In this document: one piece after another, positions 25,083 to 33,934 of the stretch
How the letters are laid out: each line of letters begins with the position of its first letter
How positions within the stretch are numbered: position 1 is the stretch's first letter
Notes under the pieces: model-generated
Told to the model about the DNA's origin: nothing
Databases searched by the model: none
The model's input: the letters and a program-made list of their open reading frames with translations, nothing else
Translations under genes and position numbers: made by a program
DNA from: Sphingomonas psychrotolerans
GTDB taxonomy: Bacteria; Pseudomonadota; Alphaproteobacteria; Sphingomonadales; Sphingomonadaceae
Length of the DNA: 64,000 bases
Assembly (NCBI RefSeq): GCF_002796605.1
Contig: NZ_CP024923.1
Coordinates: 4,657,501 to 4,721,500, forward strand
Direction: 5' to 3'

Positions 25083-26906
25083 ATGTGCGGAATCGTTGGA
25101 ATCGTCGGTACCGACAGCGTTGCTGAGCGGCTGTTCGAAGGGCTCAAGCGCCTCGAATATCGCGGCTATGATTCGGCGGGTATCGCCACGCTGCACGACG
25201 ACGAGATCGACCGCCGCCGCGCCGAGGGCAAGCTGCTCAATCTCGGCAAGCGACTGGCGGAGAGCCCGCTGCCCGGTACGATCGGCATCGCCCATACCCG
25301 CTGGGCCACGCACGGCGCGCCGACCGAGGACAATGCCCATCCCCACATTGTCGGCGACGTCTCGATCGTCCACAACGGCATCATCGAGAATTTCAAGCCG
25401 CTGCGCGACGCGCTGATCGCCGAAGGCCGCGAGTTCAAGAGCCAGACCGACACCGAAGTCGTCGCGCATCTGGTCAGCCGCGAGCTCGAGCGCGGCAAGA
25501 CCCCGCGCGAAGCGGTTGCTGCGGTGCTCCCCCAGCTCCACGGCGCCTTCGCGGTCGCCTTTCTGTTCCGCAACGAGCCCGATCTGCTGATCTGCGCCCG
25601 GCTCGGTGCGCCGCTGACGGTCGGCTATGGCGAAGGCGAGAATTATCTCGGTTCCGACGCGCATGCGCTCGCCGGGCTCACCCAGCGCATCGCCTATCTC
25701 GAGGAAGGCGACTGGGCCGCCGTCGCCCGCGACCGGATCGAGATCTTCGATCGCGACAATAATCCCGTCGCGCGCCCGATCGTCGCCTCGGGCGTATCTC
25801 CCGCGCTGATCGACAAGGGCAATCACCGCCACTTCATGCTCAAGGAGATTTACGAGCAGCCGGTGGTGGTCGCGCAGACGCTGGCGTCGTACATCCGCCC
25901 GGTCGAGCAGAAGGTCGCGCTCCCCGACATGAGCTTCGACCTGAGCAAGATCGAGCGCGTCGCGATCGTCGCGTGCGGCACGGCGTCCTATGTCGGGATG
26001 ATCGGCAAATATTGGATCGAGCGTTTCGCGCGGCTGCCGGTCGAAGTCGATGTCGCGTCCGAATTCCGCTACCGCGATCCGATCCTGCTGCCGAACACGC
26101 TGGGCGTCGTCGTCAGCCAGTCGGGCGAGACCGCCGACACGCTCGCGGCGCTCCGCCACATGAAGGCGAACGGGGTCACCACCGCGGGCATCATCAACGT
26201 GCCGACCAGCTCGATGGCGCGCGAAGTCGATCTTTTGCTCTCGACGCATGCCGGCCCAGAGATCGGCGTCGCGTCGACCAAGGCGTTCACCTGCCAGCTC
26301 GCGGTGATGGCGGCGCTCGCGGTCAACCTCGCCCGCGCCAAGGGCAAGCTCGCCGAAGACGAGGAGCGCGAGATCGTCCGCCATTTGCTCGAGGCCCCCG
26401 CTGCGATCAACGCTGCGCTGGCGCACGATGCCGAGATCGAGGCGATGGCACACACCATCGCCGCGGCGCGCGACGTGCTCTATCTCGGGCGCGGCCCCGA
26501 TTACCCGCTCGCACTCGAAGGGGCGCTCAAGCTGAAGGAGATCAGCTACATCCACGCCGAAGGCTATGCCTCGGGCGAGATGAAGCACGGCCCGATCGCG
26601 CTGATCGACGAGCATGTCCCGCTGATCGTCCTCGCGCCGTCGGGTCCGCTCTTCGACAAGACCGTCTCGAACATGCAGGAAGCCAAGGCGCGCGGCGCCC
26701 GGGTGGTGCTGATCTCGGACGCCGAGGGGCTGGCCCAGGCCGGCGAGGATGCGATCGCGACGATCGAGATGCCCAGCGTCCATCCGCTCATCGCGCCGCT
26801 CGTTTATGCGGTGCCGGTGCAATTGCTCGCTTACCATGTCGCGGTGGCGAAAGGCACGGATGTCGATCAGCCGCGCAACCTCGCCAAATCGGTTACGGTC
26901 GAATAG
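25083..26906 (+). CDS. glmS: Glutamine--fructose-6-phosphate aminotransferase (isomerizing)
   Basis: 607 residues, standard length. The N-terminal glutaminase begins with the nucleophile Cys2 (MCGIVGIVG) and has HTRWATHG and HNGIIENF. Two SIS domains follow, with VACGTASYVG, SQSGETADTLAAL, VASTKAFTCQ and the C-terminal QPRNLAKSVTVE. It makes glucosamine-6-phosphate, the entry point to UDP-GlcNAc. No glmS ribozyme is expected or seen; the leader before the start is only 30 bases. Confidence 0.97.
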   Translation: MCGIVGIVGTDSVAERLFEGLKRLEYRGYDSAGIATLHDDEIDRRRAEGKLLNLGKRLAESPLPGTIGIAHTRWATHGAPTEDNAHPHIVGDVSIVHNGIIENFKPLRDALIAEGREFKSQTDTEVVAHLVSRELERGKTPREAVAAVLPQLHGAFAVAFLFRNEPDLLICARLGAPLTVGYGEGENYLGSDAHALAGLTQRIAYLEEGDWAAVARDRIEIFDRDNNPVARPIVASGVSPALIDKGNHRHFMLKEIYEQPVVVAQTLASYIRPVEQKVALPDMSFDLSKIERVAIVACGTASYVGMIGKYWIERFARLPVEVDVASEFRYRDPILLPNTLGVVVSQSGETADTLAALRHMKANGVTTAGIINVPTSSMAREVDLLLSTHAGPEIGVASTKAFTCQLAVMAALAVNLARAKGKLAEDEEREIVRHLLEAPAAINAALAHDAEIEAMAHTIAAARDVLYLGRGPDYPLALEGALKLKEISYIHAEGYASGEMKHGPIALIDEHVPLIVLAPSGPLFDKTVSNMQEAKARGARVVLISDAEGLAQAGEDAIATIEMPSVHPLIAPLVYAVPVQLLAYHVAVAKGTDVDQPRNLAKSVTVE

Positions 26907-26945
26907 CGCGACGGTTTCGGTTTTCCGACTTGGTAAATTACAAGT

Positions 26946-26997
26946 AAGTTCTGACACTGTTAAATAGGTCCTGACACTTCTAAATAAGTGCCGACAC
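26946..26997. repeat. 20-bp tandem repeat, possible insertion-sequence end remnant
   Basis: Two and a half copies of a 20-base unit, aagt/aggt-xCTGACAC-xxxTAAAT, run from 26946 to 26997 and end in GCCGACAC. Read from the right it starts GTGTCGGCAC and repeats GTGTCAG every 20 bases. Repeated motifs inside terminal inverted repeats are a feature of IS21-family elements. No transposase is present, so this would be a solo end. It sits where core genes stop and accessory genes begin. Confidence 0.45.
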
Positions 26998-27011
26998 CCG
27001 CGGGCAGCGAA

Positions 27012-27776
27012 TCATCCTGTCTCTGCGTCCCGATCGCACAGGCGGGCACCTGGAGACTGTTTCCATGTCGTCCGGCCGACAAGGAGGGCGTGGATCGCGA
27101 GCGCGTTCGCTCCCTTCACATCCGTATCCGGATTGTCGCCAATCATCAGAAGGGCTTCCGGCTGCAGGTCGAGCCCTGTCATTGCCCGGTTGAAAAGCAG
27201 CGCATGGGGCTTGCCAATAATCCGGTCCGGCCGCCGACCGGCCGCCGCCGTGATCGAGGCGGCAAGCGCTCCCGTCTCGGGCGCGATGCCGTTTGCCACG
27301 GGGTGCATATTGTCCGGATTGGCGATCCAGTAGGCGGCACCGTCGCGCACCTGGTTGGCGGCGCGGCACAGAGTGGCGAAATCGAACCCGGGGTCGCGCA
27401 GCACCAGCACCGCCGCAGCGTCGCGACCCTGCAGGCACAGGCCGAGACGTTCCGCTTCGCGCCGCATGGCCGGGCCGGCGACGAGCGTGACCGGCCGCCC
27501 CGCGAACTGGCGCGCGGCCTCACGCAGCAGGACGTCGCCGGCGAGATGGATGTCGTCGGACGCGACCGCTATCCCGGCAGCAACGAGCTGACCGCGGCAC
27601 TCGGCGCGCGTCATGGTCGAATTGTTCGAGACGATCGCGATCCGCCCGACGCGGCGGAGAAAGGCGACGGCTCCGGGGTGAAGCCGACTGCCCAGCGCGA
27701 GGCAGCCGTCCCAGTCGCAGAGCACAGCCTCCGCGCGACCGGCCGCCGCGCAGAGTTCCGTCCAGCTGGCTGGCAT
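27012..27776 (-). CDS. HAD-IIA family phosphatase (PGP/NagD-like)
   Basis: 254 residues. Motif I is VLCDWDGCLA, motif II is IVSNNSTMTR, then IIGKP and the motif IV MIGDNPDTDVKGA. The C2-type cap between motifs II and III places it in the NagD / glycerol-phosphate and nucleotide phosphatase subclass. The start at 27776 overlaps the stop of the phosphodiesterase gene (TGATG), so the two are coupled. In this context it may release phosphate from glycerol phosphate or phosphorylated alcohols; the substrate is inferred. Confidence 0.82.
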   Translation of the reverse strand: MPASWTELCAAAGRAEAVLCDWDGCLALGSRLHPGAVAFLRRVGRIAIVSNNSTMTRAECRGQLVAAGIAVASDDIHLAGDVLLREAARQFAGRPVTLVAGPAMRREAERLGLCLQGRDAAAVLVLRDPGFDFATLCRAANQVRDGAAYWIANPDNMHPVANGIAPETGALAASITAAAGRRPDRIIGKPHALLFNRAMTGLDLQPEALLMIGDNPDTDVKGANALAIHALLVGRTTWKQSPGARLCDRDAETG

Positions 27777-28645
27777 CAAAATGCGAGGTCTTTCTTCAAC
27801 ATCATCTGACCCGGCGTCATTTCGCGAATCCGCGCCAGCATCTCGGCCGAGAGCGGGAACACCTCCGGATAGCGCTCGACCAGCGCGGTATGCGTGATCA
27901 TGCGCCCGTCCTGCCACAGATGGATCTGGAAGCCCGGCGGCTCCATCTCGAAGAAGCCGCCCTCCTGGGGCTCGGCGCCGAGGTCGAGCGTCACCTGGTG
28001 GGCAGTCGAGGGGCAGACGCTGACCAGCCGTCCGCCCACCAACGTCTGGATCGAGCGGTGGATATGCCCGCACAGCACCCGCTCGATATTGGGATGGCGT
28101 GCCAGGGTCTCGACAAGCCCCTGCGCCCAGGCCGGGCCGGCGGCGTCCATCAACGTGATGCCGGTGTCGAACGGCGGATGATGAAGTGCGACGACCGTCG
28201 GCCGCTCGGGAGCCTCGGCCAGCCGCGCCTCGAGCCAGGCCCGGCGCGCTTCGCAGAACGCGCCCATGTGGTGCACGTCGCTGGTCGAATCGAGCATGAT
28301 CAGCCGCACCGGATGATGCTCGACCGTGTACTGGACGAAGGGACCGACGCCCGTGAGATGCGGATAGTCGAGCGCCGCCAGCATCGTGTCGCGATGGTCG
28401 TGGTTACCGATCACCAGGTAGAAGGGCAGCTCCAGCCGCTCGAGCTGGCGGACGAGTTCGGCATATTCGTCCAGCGTGCCGTGATCGGTGAGGTCGCCGG
28501 TGATGATCACGCAGTCGGGTCGCGGACGCAGCGCGTTCACGCGGTCGATTGCGCTCGCGATCATTCCGTTGGTGTCGATCTGGTCCCGATAGGCGCCTTT
28601 CCCGCGGGCGACGACATGGGTGTCGGTGAGCTGGACGATGAGCAT
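27776..28645 (-). CDS. Metallophosphoesterase, GpdQ/CpdA-like cyclic or glycerophosphodiesterase
   Basis: 289 residues. Calcineurin-like metal motifs are in order: DTH (near residue 10), GDLTDHG, GNHDHRD, a histidine pair ALHHPPFDTG, and GHIHRS. The size, and the opening IVQLTDTHVV followed by the NALRPRPDCVIITGDL helix, match GpdQ and CpdA enzymes, which cleave glycerophosphodiesters or cAMP with a two-metal centre. The start at 28645 has a GGAG site. It is divergent from the MFS gene, with a strong Pho box in between. No export signal, so it acts in the cytoplasm. Confidence 0.85.
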   Translation of the reverse strand: MLIVQLTDTHVVARGKGAYRDQIDTNGMIASAIDRVNALRPRPDCVIITGDLTDHGTLDEYAELVRQLERLELPFYLVIGNHDHRDTMLAALDYPHLTGVGPFVQYTVEHHPVRLIMLDSTSDVHHMGAFCEARRAWLEARLAEAPERPTVVALHHPPFDTGITLMDAAGPAWAQGLVETLARHPNIERVLCGHIHRSIQTLVGGRLVSVCPSTAHQVTLDLGAEPQEGGFFEMEPPGFQIHLWQDGRMITHTALVERYPEVFPLSAEMLARIREMTPGQMMLKKDLAF

Positions 28646-28700
28646 GGCGATTCTCCAGTGGTCGAATCGCTCTTCCCACTTCCTGTACATCCGTTCAAGC

Positions 28701-28718
28701 ATGTCATTCAAATGTCAT
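28701..28718. promoter_or_regulatory. Pho box between phosphodiesterase and MFS genes
   Basis: Two identical heptamers ATGTCAT (28701-28707 and 28712-28718) are separated by four bases (TCAA), giving the exact 11-base period of PhoB-binding sites. The site is 56 bases from the minus-strand start at 28645 and 66 bases from the plus-strand start at 28785, a suitable place to activate either promoter. Confidence 0.7.
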
Positions 28719-28784
28719 GCTTTGGGCGGATATGCACTTTCGCTGCTCAAGAATCGCCTTCTGTACACTCGTAGGGAATTGCGC

Positions 28785-30128
28785 ATGTCCCGCTCCGGTG
28801 CCGAGCGGCTGAACATGGTTCAGCTCGCCATCTTCTCGTCGCCCGTGCTGGTCTTCCAGGCGCTGGAGCTGCCGTGGCGGGTGTTCTTGCCGGTATTCTT
28901 TTCGGAGACACTGGGGCTGCAACTCGCTGCGGTGGCGGCATTGATGATGTGGATCCGCCTGTTCGACATGGTCGTCGATCCGGTGGTGGGCTGGGCCAGC
29001 GACCGCTTTGCCACACCGATCGGCCTCAGGCGTCCCTGGATGGTCGCGAGCGTGCCGCTGATCCTTCTCGGCACGTGGCAGACCTTCTTTGCGGCACCCG
29101 GCATCGGCCTCTGGACGCTCGCTTTGTGGTGCCTAGCGATGCACCTCGGCTACACGCTGCTGCTGGTGCCGCATGGAGGCTGGGGGCTGGAGGTCTCCGG
29201 AGACTATCACGAGCGCACCCGGATCATGGGCGCCAAGGTGTGGTTCGCCGCCGCGGGCATGCCGTTCGTCCTGCTGCTACCGACGATCCTCGAGTATTTC
29301 GGCCGGGACGGCCGTGCCGGGCAGGTGGCGGCGATGGGATGGATGCTGATCCTGATCACGCCCCTGTCGGTGGCGCTGGTGCTCCGCTATATCCCCGAGC
29401 CGCCGGTCGACCGGGATGCGGCACGCCGCACCGCGCATCCGCTGCGCCAGTTCAGGACGATGCTGCGTGATCGGACGCTGCTGACGATTCTCATGCTCTA
29501 CGCGCTGCTCGGCCTGGCCGATGCCGCCAGCGCCGGCACCTTCATATTCTTCGTCGAGCAGGGGCTCGCTCTGGGGCGGGGCGCCAGCGGTCTCATGCTG
29601 ATCCAGGCGCTGGTGGCTTTGGTCTCGATTCCAGTGTGGGCGGCGGTGAGCCGGCGGTTCGGCAAGCGCCGCGCGCTCGCCGGGGTGTTCGCCTGGCATG
29701 CCGCGCTGTCGCCCGTCGCACTGCTGCTGCCTGCCGGCGAGATGGTGCCGCTCGTACTGTTCCTCATCGTCCGCAATTTCTCCTGGGGCGCCGACTATAT
29801 GCTGCTGCGGGCGCTGGTCGCCGACGTCTCCGGGCGCGATGCGGAGGTCAGCGGCGAGCGCAAATCGGGCAGCTACTATGCGATGTTCAACGTCACGCTG
29901 AAGCTCGCCGCGGCGCTCGGCGTCGGCGCGGCGCTGTCGGTGCTCGCCTGGAAGGGGTTCGTGCCCGGCTCGCCGGCAACCGGGGCCGTGGTGACGGCGA
30001 TCCGATGGGTCTATGCGCTGCCGCCGTGCCTGGCCGGGCTGCTCGGCCTCGTGATCCTGATGCGCGCGACGCCGGAGACTGCGGTGCCCGCAGCGACGCC
30101 GGTCGCCCCGCGCGAGGCGATCTCCTGA
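28785..30128 (+). CDS. MFS transporter, GPH (glycoside-pentoside-hexuronide:cation) type
   Basis: 447 residues with 12 hydrophobic segments. The start region (RLNMVQLAIFSSPVLVFQALELPWRVFLPVFF) and the loop MVVDPVVGWASDRFATPIGLRRPWM, with its D-P-x2-G-x2-S-D-R pattern, are typical of MFS_2 / GPH symporters. These move sugars and other organics with Na+ or H+. The start at 28785 follows AGGGA; an upstream ATG at 28704 would place the Pho box inside the gene and is rejected. Given its neighbours it may import a glycerophosphodiester or choline-like product; this is inference. Confidence 0.85.
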   Translation: MSRSGAERLNMVQLAIFSSPVLVFQALELPWRVFLPVFFSETLGLQLAAVAALMMWIRLFDMVVDPVVGWASDRFATPIGLRRPWMVASVPLILLGTWQTFFAAPGIGLWTLALWCLAMHLGYTLLLVPHGGWGLEVSGDYHERTRIMGAKVWFAAAGMPFVLLLPTILEYFGRDGRAGQVAAMGWMLILITPLSVALVLRYIPEPPVDRDAARRTAHPLRQFRTMLRDRTLLTILMLYALLGLADAASAGTFIFFVEQGLALGRGASGLMLIQALVALVSIPVWAAVSRRFGKRRALAGVFAWHAALSPVALLLPAGEMVPLVLFLIVRNFSWGADYMLLRALVADVSGRDAEVSGERKSGSYYAMFNVTLKLAAALGVGAALSVLAWKGFVPGSPATGAVVTAIRWVYALPPCLAGLLGLVILMRATPETAVPAATPVAPREAIS

Positions 30129-30171
30129 TCGCGCCACTGGCGATCCGCGGACGACGCCCGTAACAAGCACC

Positions 30172-31428
30172 ATGGCTTCGACAATCGCCTCGCCCGGATC
30201 CGACGACGATTCCACGCGCCAGCGCATCGTCGAGGAGGCGACCACGCTCGTGGCTGCGGCCGGCATCCGCGGTGCCACCTTGCGCGATGTCGCCGCCCGC
30301 TGTGGCGCGGGCGTCGCGAGCATCGCCTATATGTTCGGCAACAAGGATGGGCTGATCGCCGAATGCTTCACCCTCGCAGTCGAACGCGATCGCGTGCGGC
30401 TCGCAGCGCTGGCGGCGGAAGCCGAGGCGATGGCGATCGAGCCGACGCTTGCCGGGCCGTTCCTGTGGACATTGTGCGACGAGGCGTGCGGCGAGCGGCG
30501 TACCGACATGCTGGTGCTGATCGAGTTGTGGCTCTCGGCCACCGTCACGCCACGCTTCTCCGAGATCTGCCATGCATGGCTGCGCGTCCGGCGCGATGCT
30601 TTCCGCGCATTTGCCCGCCTGTTCGGTGCGGATCCGCTCGCGTTCGATATCCTCGGCCTGCACCTGCTCTCGGAGAGCAGCTTCGCCGTGAGCTGCCACG
30701 GCTCGGCCGCCTGGCGGCTGCTCGCGCGCGCGGGCTTCATCGAAGCGATGGCGCGCGTCGCGCGACTGGGCAGCGCCGAGGCATCGTCGGGCGTGTCGGC
30801 GCTGGCGGCGCGGTTCTTCGCAGATCCCGAAAACGGTAGGGCAGGCGAACCCGAAGCCAAAGCGGGCCGTGGGGCGGAGAGCCGTGCGCGGATCGTCGAT
30901 GCCGCGGCATCGATCATCGAGGAGGAGGGGCTGGCCGCCGTCACCAATCGCGCCGTGGCCGAGCGCGCAGGCGTGTCGCTCGCGCTCACCACCTATCATT
31001 TCAGGTCCGTGACCGAACTGGCCTTTGCCGGGATCCTGCGCGTGTTCGAGAAGGTGAACGCCGGCTTTGTCCGCAATGCCGACAACGCGCCGGAAGCGGC
31101 GGCGATTATCGAGCGCGTCCGCAGGCGATCCCAGCCTTCGGGAGTCGAGCGGCTGCGCAGCCGCGGGATGGCGGAGATCTCGCTGGCAGCGGCGCGCAGC
31201 GTCGCGCTCGAGTCACTCGGCATCGCGATGCGGCGGCAGCGCGGCACCATCACCCATGCGAGCCTCGGCCGCGGCGTGCGCAGCGGCGTCACCCGCACCC
31301 GCGCCGCCTCACATGCGCTCTGGTCCTCGGCAGCGTTCCTGACCGCCGCCGCGATCGGCGAATCGGCGCTCTACGACTTCGAGTCGCAGGCGCGCCTCGC
31401 CGCCGCGAGCCTGCTGGACATCGACTGA
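30172..31428 (+). CDS. TetR-family regulator with two tandem TetR units
   Basis: 418 residues, twice the usual size. The first DNA-binding domain is at about residues 16-63 (RQRIVEEATTLVAAAGIRGATLRDVAARCG...FGNKDGLI). The second is at about 238-285 (RARIVDAAASIIEEEGLAAVTNRAVAERAG...YHFRSVTEL). Each is followed by a helical ligand-type domain, and a hydrophilic linker near 220-236 joins them. Such a molecule could act like a covalent TetR dimer. It probably controls the adjacent MFS or TonB-receptor genes. Confidence 0.85.
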   Translation: MASTIASPGSDDDSTRQRIVEEATTLVAAAGIRGATLRDVAARCGAGVASIAYMFGNKDGLIAECFTLAVERDRVRLAALAAEAEAMAIEPTLAGPFLWTLCDEACGERRTDMLVLIELWLSATVTPRFSEICHAWLRVRRDAFRAFARLFGADPLAFDILGLHLLSESSFAVSCHGSAAWRLLARAGFIEAMARVARLGSAEASSGVSALAARFFADPENGRAGEPEAKAGRGAESRARIVDAAASIIEEEGLAAVTNRAVAERAGVSLALTTYHFRSVTELAFAGILRVFEKVNAGFVRNADNAPEAAAIIERVRRRSQPSGVERLRSRGMAEISLAAARSVALESLGIAMRRQRGTITHASLGRGVRSGVTRTRAASHALWSSAAFLTAAAIGESALYDFESQARLAAASLLDID

Positions 31429-31563
31429 ACATCTGTTCGAATTCGAATCGAGAGCAGCGCGTCAGCGAGAGGGACTGCAAGGCCCGGGACGTATAACTCT
31501 ATAAAATCTGGGAAAAGTCCGGTGCGGTCGCCGCAGGTGCGGCGGCCTGAACTTTTGCTTCTG

Positions 31564-31582
31564 CTGTCACAAAAACTGTACA
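31564..31582 (+). promoter_or_regulatory. Pho-box-like direct repeat upstream of the TonB receptor
   Basis: CTGTCAC (31564-31570), five A, then CTGTACA (31576-31582). Both halves match PhoB half-sites, but the period is 12 rather than 11 bases, so PhoB binding is less certain than at 28701. It lies 44-62 bases before the receptor start. Confidence 0.4.
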
Positions 31583-31625
31583 TTCGTCCGGTAGCTGCTC
31601 CATCAACCCCAAGAAGGAGGCAGCC

Positions 31626-33920
31626 ATGAAGCCGTTACCGAGTGCAATTGCCTTTTTGTCCAGCGTCGCCACCGCTGGACTTTTGTTCAGCACTCCCGCC
31701 GCTTACGCCCAGGCCGAGCGCGCCGAAGGCGATACGCCGGCCAGCCAAGTCCAGCCGCCGGAGCAGCGCGACGAGAACGAGATCGTCGTCACCGCGCAGC
31801 AGCGCGAGCAGCGGCTCGTCGACGTGCCGGTGCCGGTGACGCAGATGTCCGGCGAGTTGCTGGACACGTTCAGGATCCAGGGCATGGGCGAGCTTTCGCT
31901 ATACACGCCCGGCCTGCTGGTTCAGGAGCAGAGCGTGCAGCGCTCGGGCTTCAACCTGCGCGGCCTGACCCAGGATGATTCGAGCCCGGTCTCCGAGCCC
32001 AGCATCTCGATCTTCGTCGACGGGATCGACAATAGCCGCCAGGCGGGCGCCGTCTCCGAACTGCTCGACGTCAACAACATTCAGGTAATCCGCGGTCCCC
32101 AGGGCACGCTGTTCGGCCGGGGCTCGGTGATCGGCGTGCTCGCGATCGAGACGCAGCGGCCGACCAACGAATTCTCCGGCTCGATATCGGCGGAGGTCGG
32201 CGAATATGACCTGTTCAACATCACCGGCATCGTCAATGCGCCGCTGGTCGACGACAAGCTGGCGGTTCGCGCCGCGGTGCGCTTCAAGAAGCGCGACGGC
32301 GTGGTCGAGAATACCGCCATCCCCGGCGGCCGGCTCAACGGCATCGACACCTTCTACGGGCGCAGCACGATCCGCTTCACTCCGACGGACCGGATCACCT
32401 CGGATCTGATCTTCACCTATCAGGAAGATCATCCGCCGGCGACACAGTTCAAGTCGATCGTGGTGCCGCCGGCAGGCGGCGACGTGAGCCCCTTCACTCC
32501 CGCCGCGCAGGATCGTCCCGATGCAGGCATCGACCGGACCGTGTGGGGCCTGACCTGGGACAACCGGATCGAGCTGGCAGACGATCTTTCGCTGCGCTCG
32601 TTCACCGGCTTCCGCCGGGTCAAGGCCGCCGAGCGCTGGGACGGCGACGGCACGGCCTACGCCTACATAATCGGCAATCAGTTCACTCTGCAGAAACAGT
32701 ATAGCGAGGAACTGCGCCTCACCTGGCAGCCCGATCCGGGCTTCACCATCACGGGCGGCGGCAGCTGGTTCCACGAGAAGGTCGAGGACACGATCGCGCT
32801 CGGCCTCAACGAGCAGTACATGCTCGGCAGCTTCCCAACGATCGCCGCGCCGACCAGGCCGATCACCGCCGTCGCCAGTCTCGGCGGCCGCCCGGTGACA
32901 GTGATGAATTACAACGCCCAGATGCGGAACAACGACCGCACCAGCCTCTCGGCCTATGTCAACGTTTCGAAGACCTTCTTCGACCGCCTGACCATTGATG
33001 CGGGGCTGCGCTATACGCGGGACGATGCGACCACGGACGCCGCGTCGATCCGCCAGTCGTTCGACGGCGTCGCGCCGATCGCGCTTCCCTTCGGCCTGTT
33101 CGGCAATTCGAACGGCGTGTTCGCCAGCAGGAACAACAAGTTCAGCTTCTGGACGCCGCGCGCCGCGGTCTCGTTCAAGATCCTGCCAGACCTCAATGTT
33201 TATGCCGGCGTCGCCCGCGGCCTGCGCTCGGGGGTGGTCGACGCGACCTGGAGCCGCACCGCGATCTCGCTCGCGAGCTTCAACATCGTCCAGCCCGAGG
33301 AGGTGATGAACTACGAGGCCGGCATCAAGTGGAAGTTCGGCCCAATGAACGCCGACCTGACCTTCTTCAAATATGATTATACCAACCTGCAGGTACGCGA
33401 TCCGAGCACCATCCTCGGCAGCCTCACCAATGCCGGCAAGGCCGAGGGCAAAGGCTTCGAGGCCTCGCTGCGCGGCGAAGTCGTTCCCGGGCTGAACCTG
33501 ATCACCAGCTATGCCTATACCGATGCCGGCTACACCTTGTTCTTCGACGCGTCGGGCAGGAATCTGTCGGGCAATCGCTTCCGGCTGTCGCCCGAGCACA
33601 AGGCTTCGCTCGGCCTCGCTTACGAGCGTCCGGTCACCGAGACGCTGAACCTCACGGCACGCGTGACCGAATTCTATCAGTCCGAGACCTTCTTCAACGC
33701 CGACAACCTGCCCTATGAATCACAAGGCGGCTATGCGCTCACCAATATCGGCATCGGCCTTTCGGGCGCGAGCGGCTGGAGCGTCGAGGCTTACGTCAAC
33801 AATCTGTTCGACCAGGAATATCTGCTCGATCTCGGCAATACCGGCAAATCCTTCGGCCTGCCCACTGCGATCCGCGGCGAGCCGCGCATCGCCGGCCTGC
33901 GCTTCACGCAGAACTTCTGA
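31626..33920 (+). CDS. TonB-dependent outer membrane receptor
   Basis: 764 residues with signal peptide (VATAGLLFSTPAAYAQ). The TonB-box-like region is NEIVVTAQQREQ, and the plug domain has RGLTQDDSSPVSEPSISIFVDGI and IQVIRGPQGTLFGRGS. A 22-strand-type beta barrel follows and ends in aromatic F (LRFTQNF). It takes up a ligand across the outer membrane with TonB energy. The start has an AAGGAGG site. The downstream phospholipase gene begins 14 bases after its stop, suggesting co-transcription and a ligand related to phospholipid breakdown (inference). Confidence 0.93.
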   Translation: MKPLPSAIAFLSSVATAGLLFSTPAAYAQAERAEGDTPASQVQPPEQRDENEIVVTAQQREQRLVDVPVPVTQMSGELLDTFRIQGMGELSLYTPGLLVQEQSVQRSGFNLRGLTQDDSSPVSEPSISIFVDGIDNSRQAGAVSELLDVNNIQVIRGPQGTLFGRGSVIGVLAIETQRPTNEFSGSISAEVGEYDLFNITGIVNAPLVDDKLAVRAAVRFKKRDGVVENTAIPGGRLNGIDTFYGRSTIRFTPTDRITSDLIFTYQEDHPPATQFKSIVVPPAGGDVSPFTPAAQDRPDAGIDRTVWGLTWDNRIELADDLSLRSFTGFRRVKAAERWDGDGTAYAYIIGNQFTLQKQYSEELRLTWQPDPGFTITGGGSWFHEKVEDTIALGLNEQYMLGSFPTIAAPTRPITAVASLGGRPVTVMNYNAQMRNNDRTSLSAYVNVSKTFFDRLTIDAGLRYTRDDATTDAASIRQSFDGVAPIALPFGLFGNSNGVFASRNNKFSFWTPRAAVSFKILPDLNVYAGVARGLRSGVVDATWSRTAISLASFNIVQPEEVMNYEAGIKWKFGPMNADLTFFKYDYTNLQVRDPSTILGSLTNAGKAEGKGFEASLRGEVVPGLNLITSYAYTDAGYTLFFDASGRNLSGNRFRLSPEHKASLGLAYERPVTETLNLTARVTEFYQSETFFNADNLPYESQGGYALTNIGIGLSGASGWSVEAYVNNLFDQEYLLDLGNTGKSFGLPTAIRGEPRIAGLRFTQNF

Positions 33921-33934
33921 AGGGAACGCCCGTC

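Noticed and set aside
24384..26957. 857-codon open frame on the minus strand over glmS
   Set aside because: It is the antisense of glmU's end, the secreted protein and glmS. The composition (His/Asp/Arg-rich) is typical of shadow frames, and glmS is unmistakable.
31899..33599. 566-codon minus-strand frame
   Set aside because: It is antisense to the TonB receptor, whose plug and barrel motifs are clear; the product has no recognisable features.
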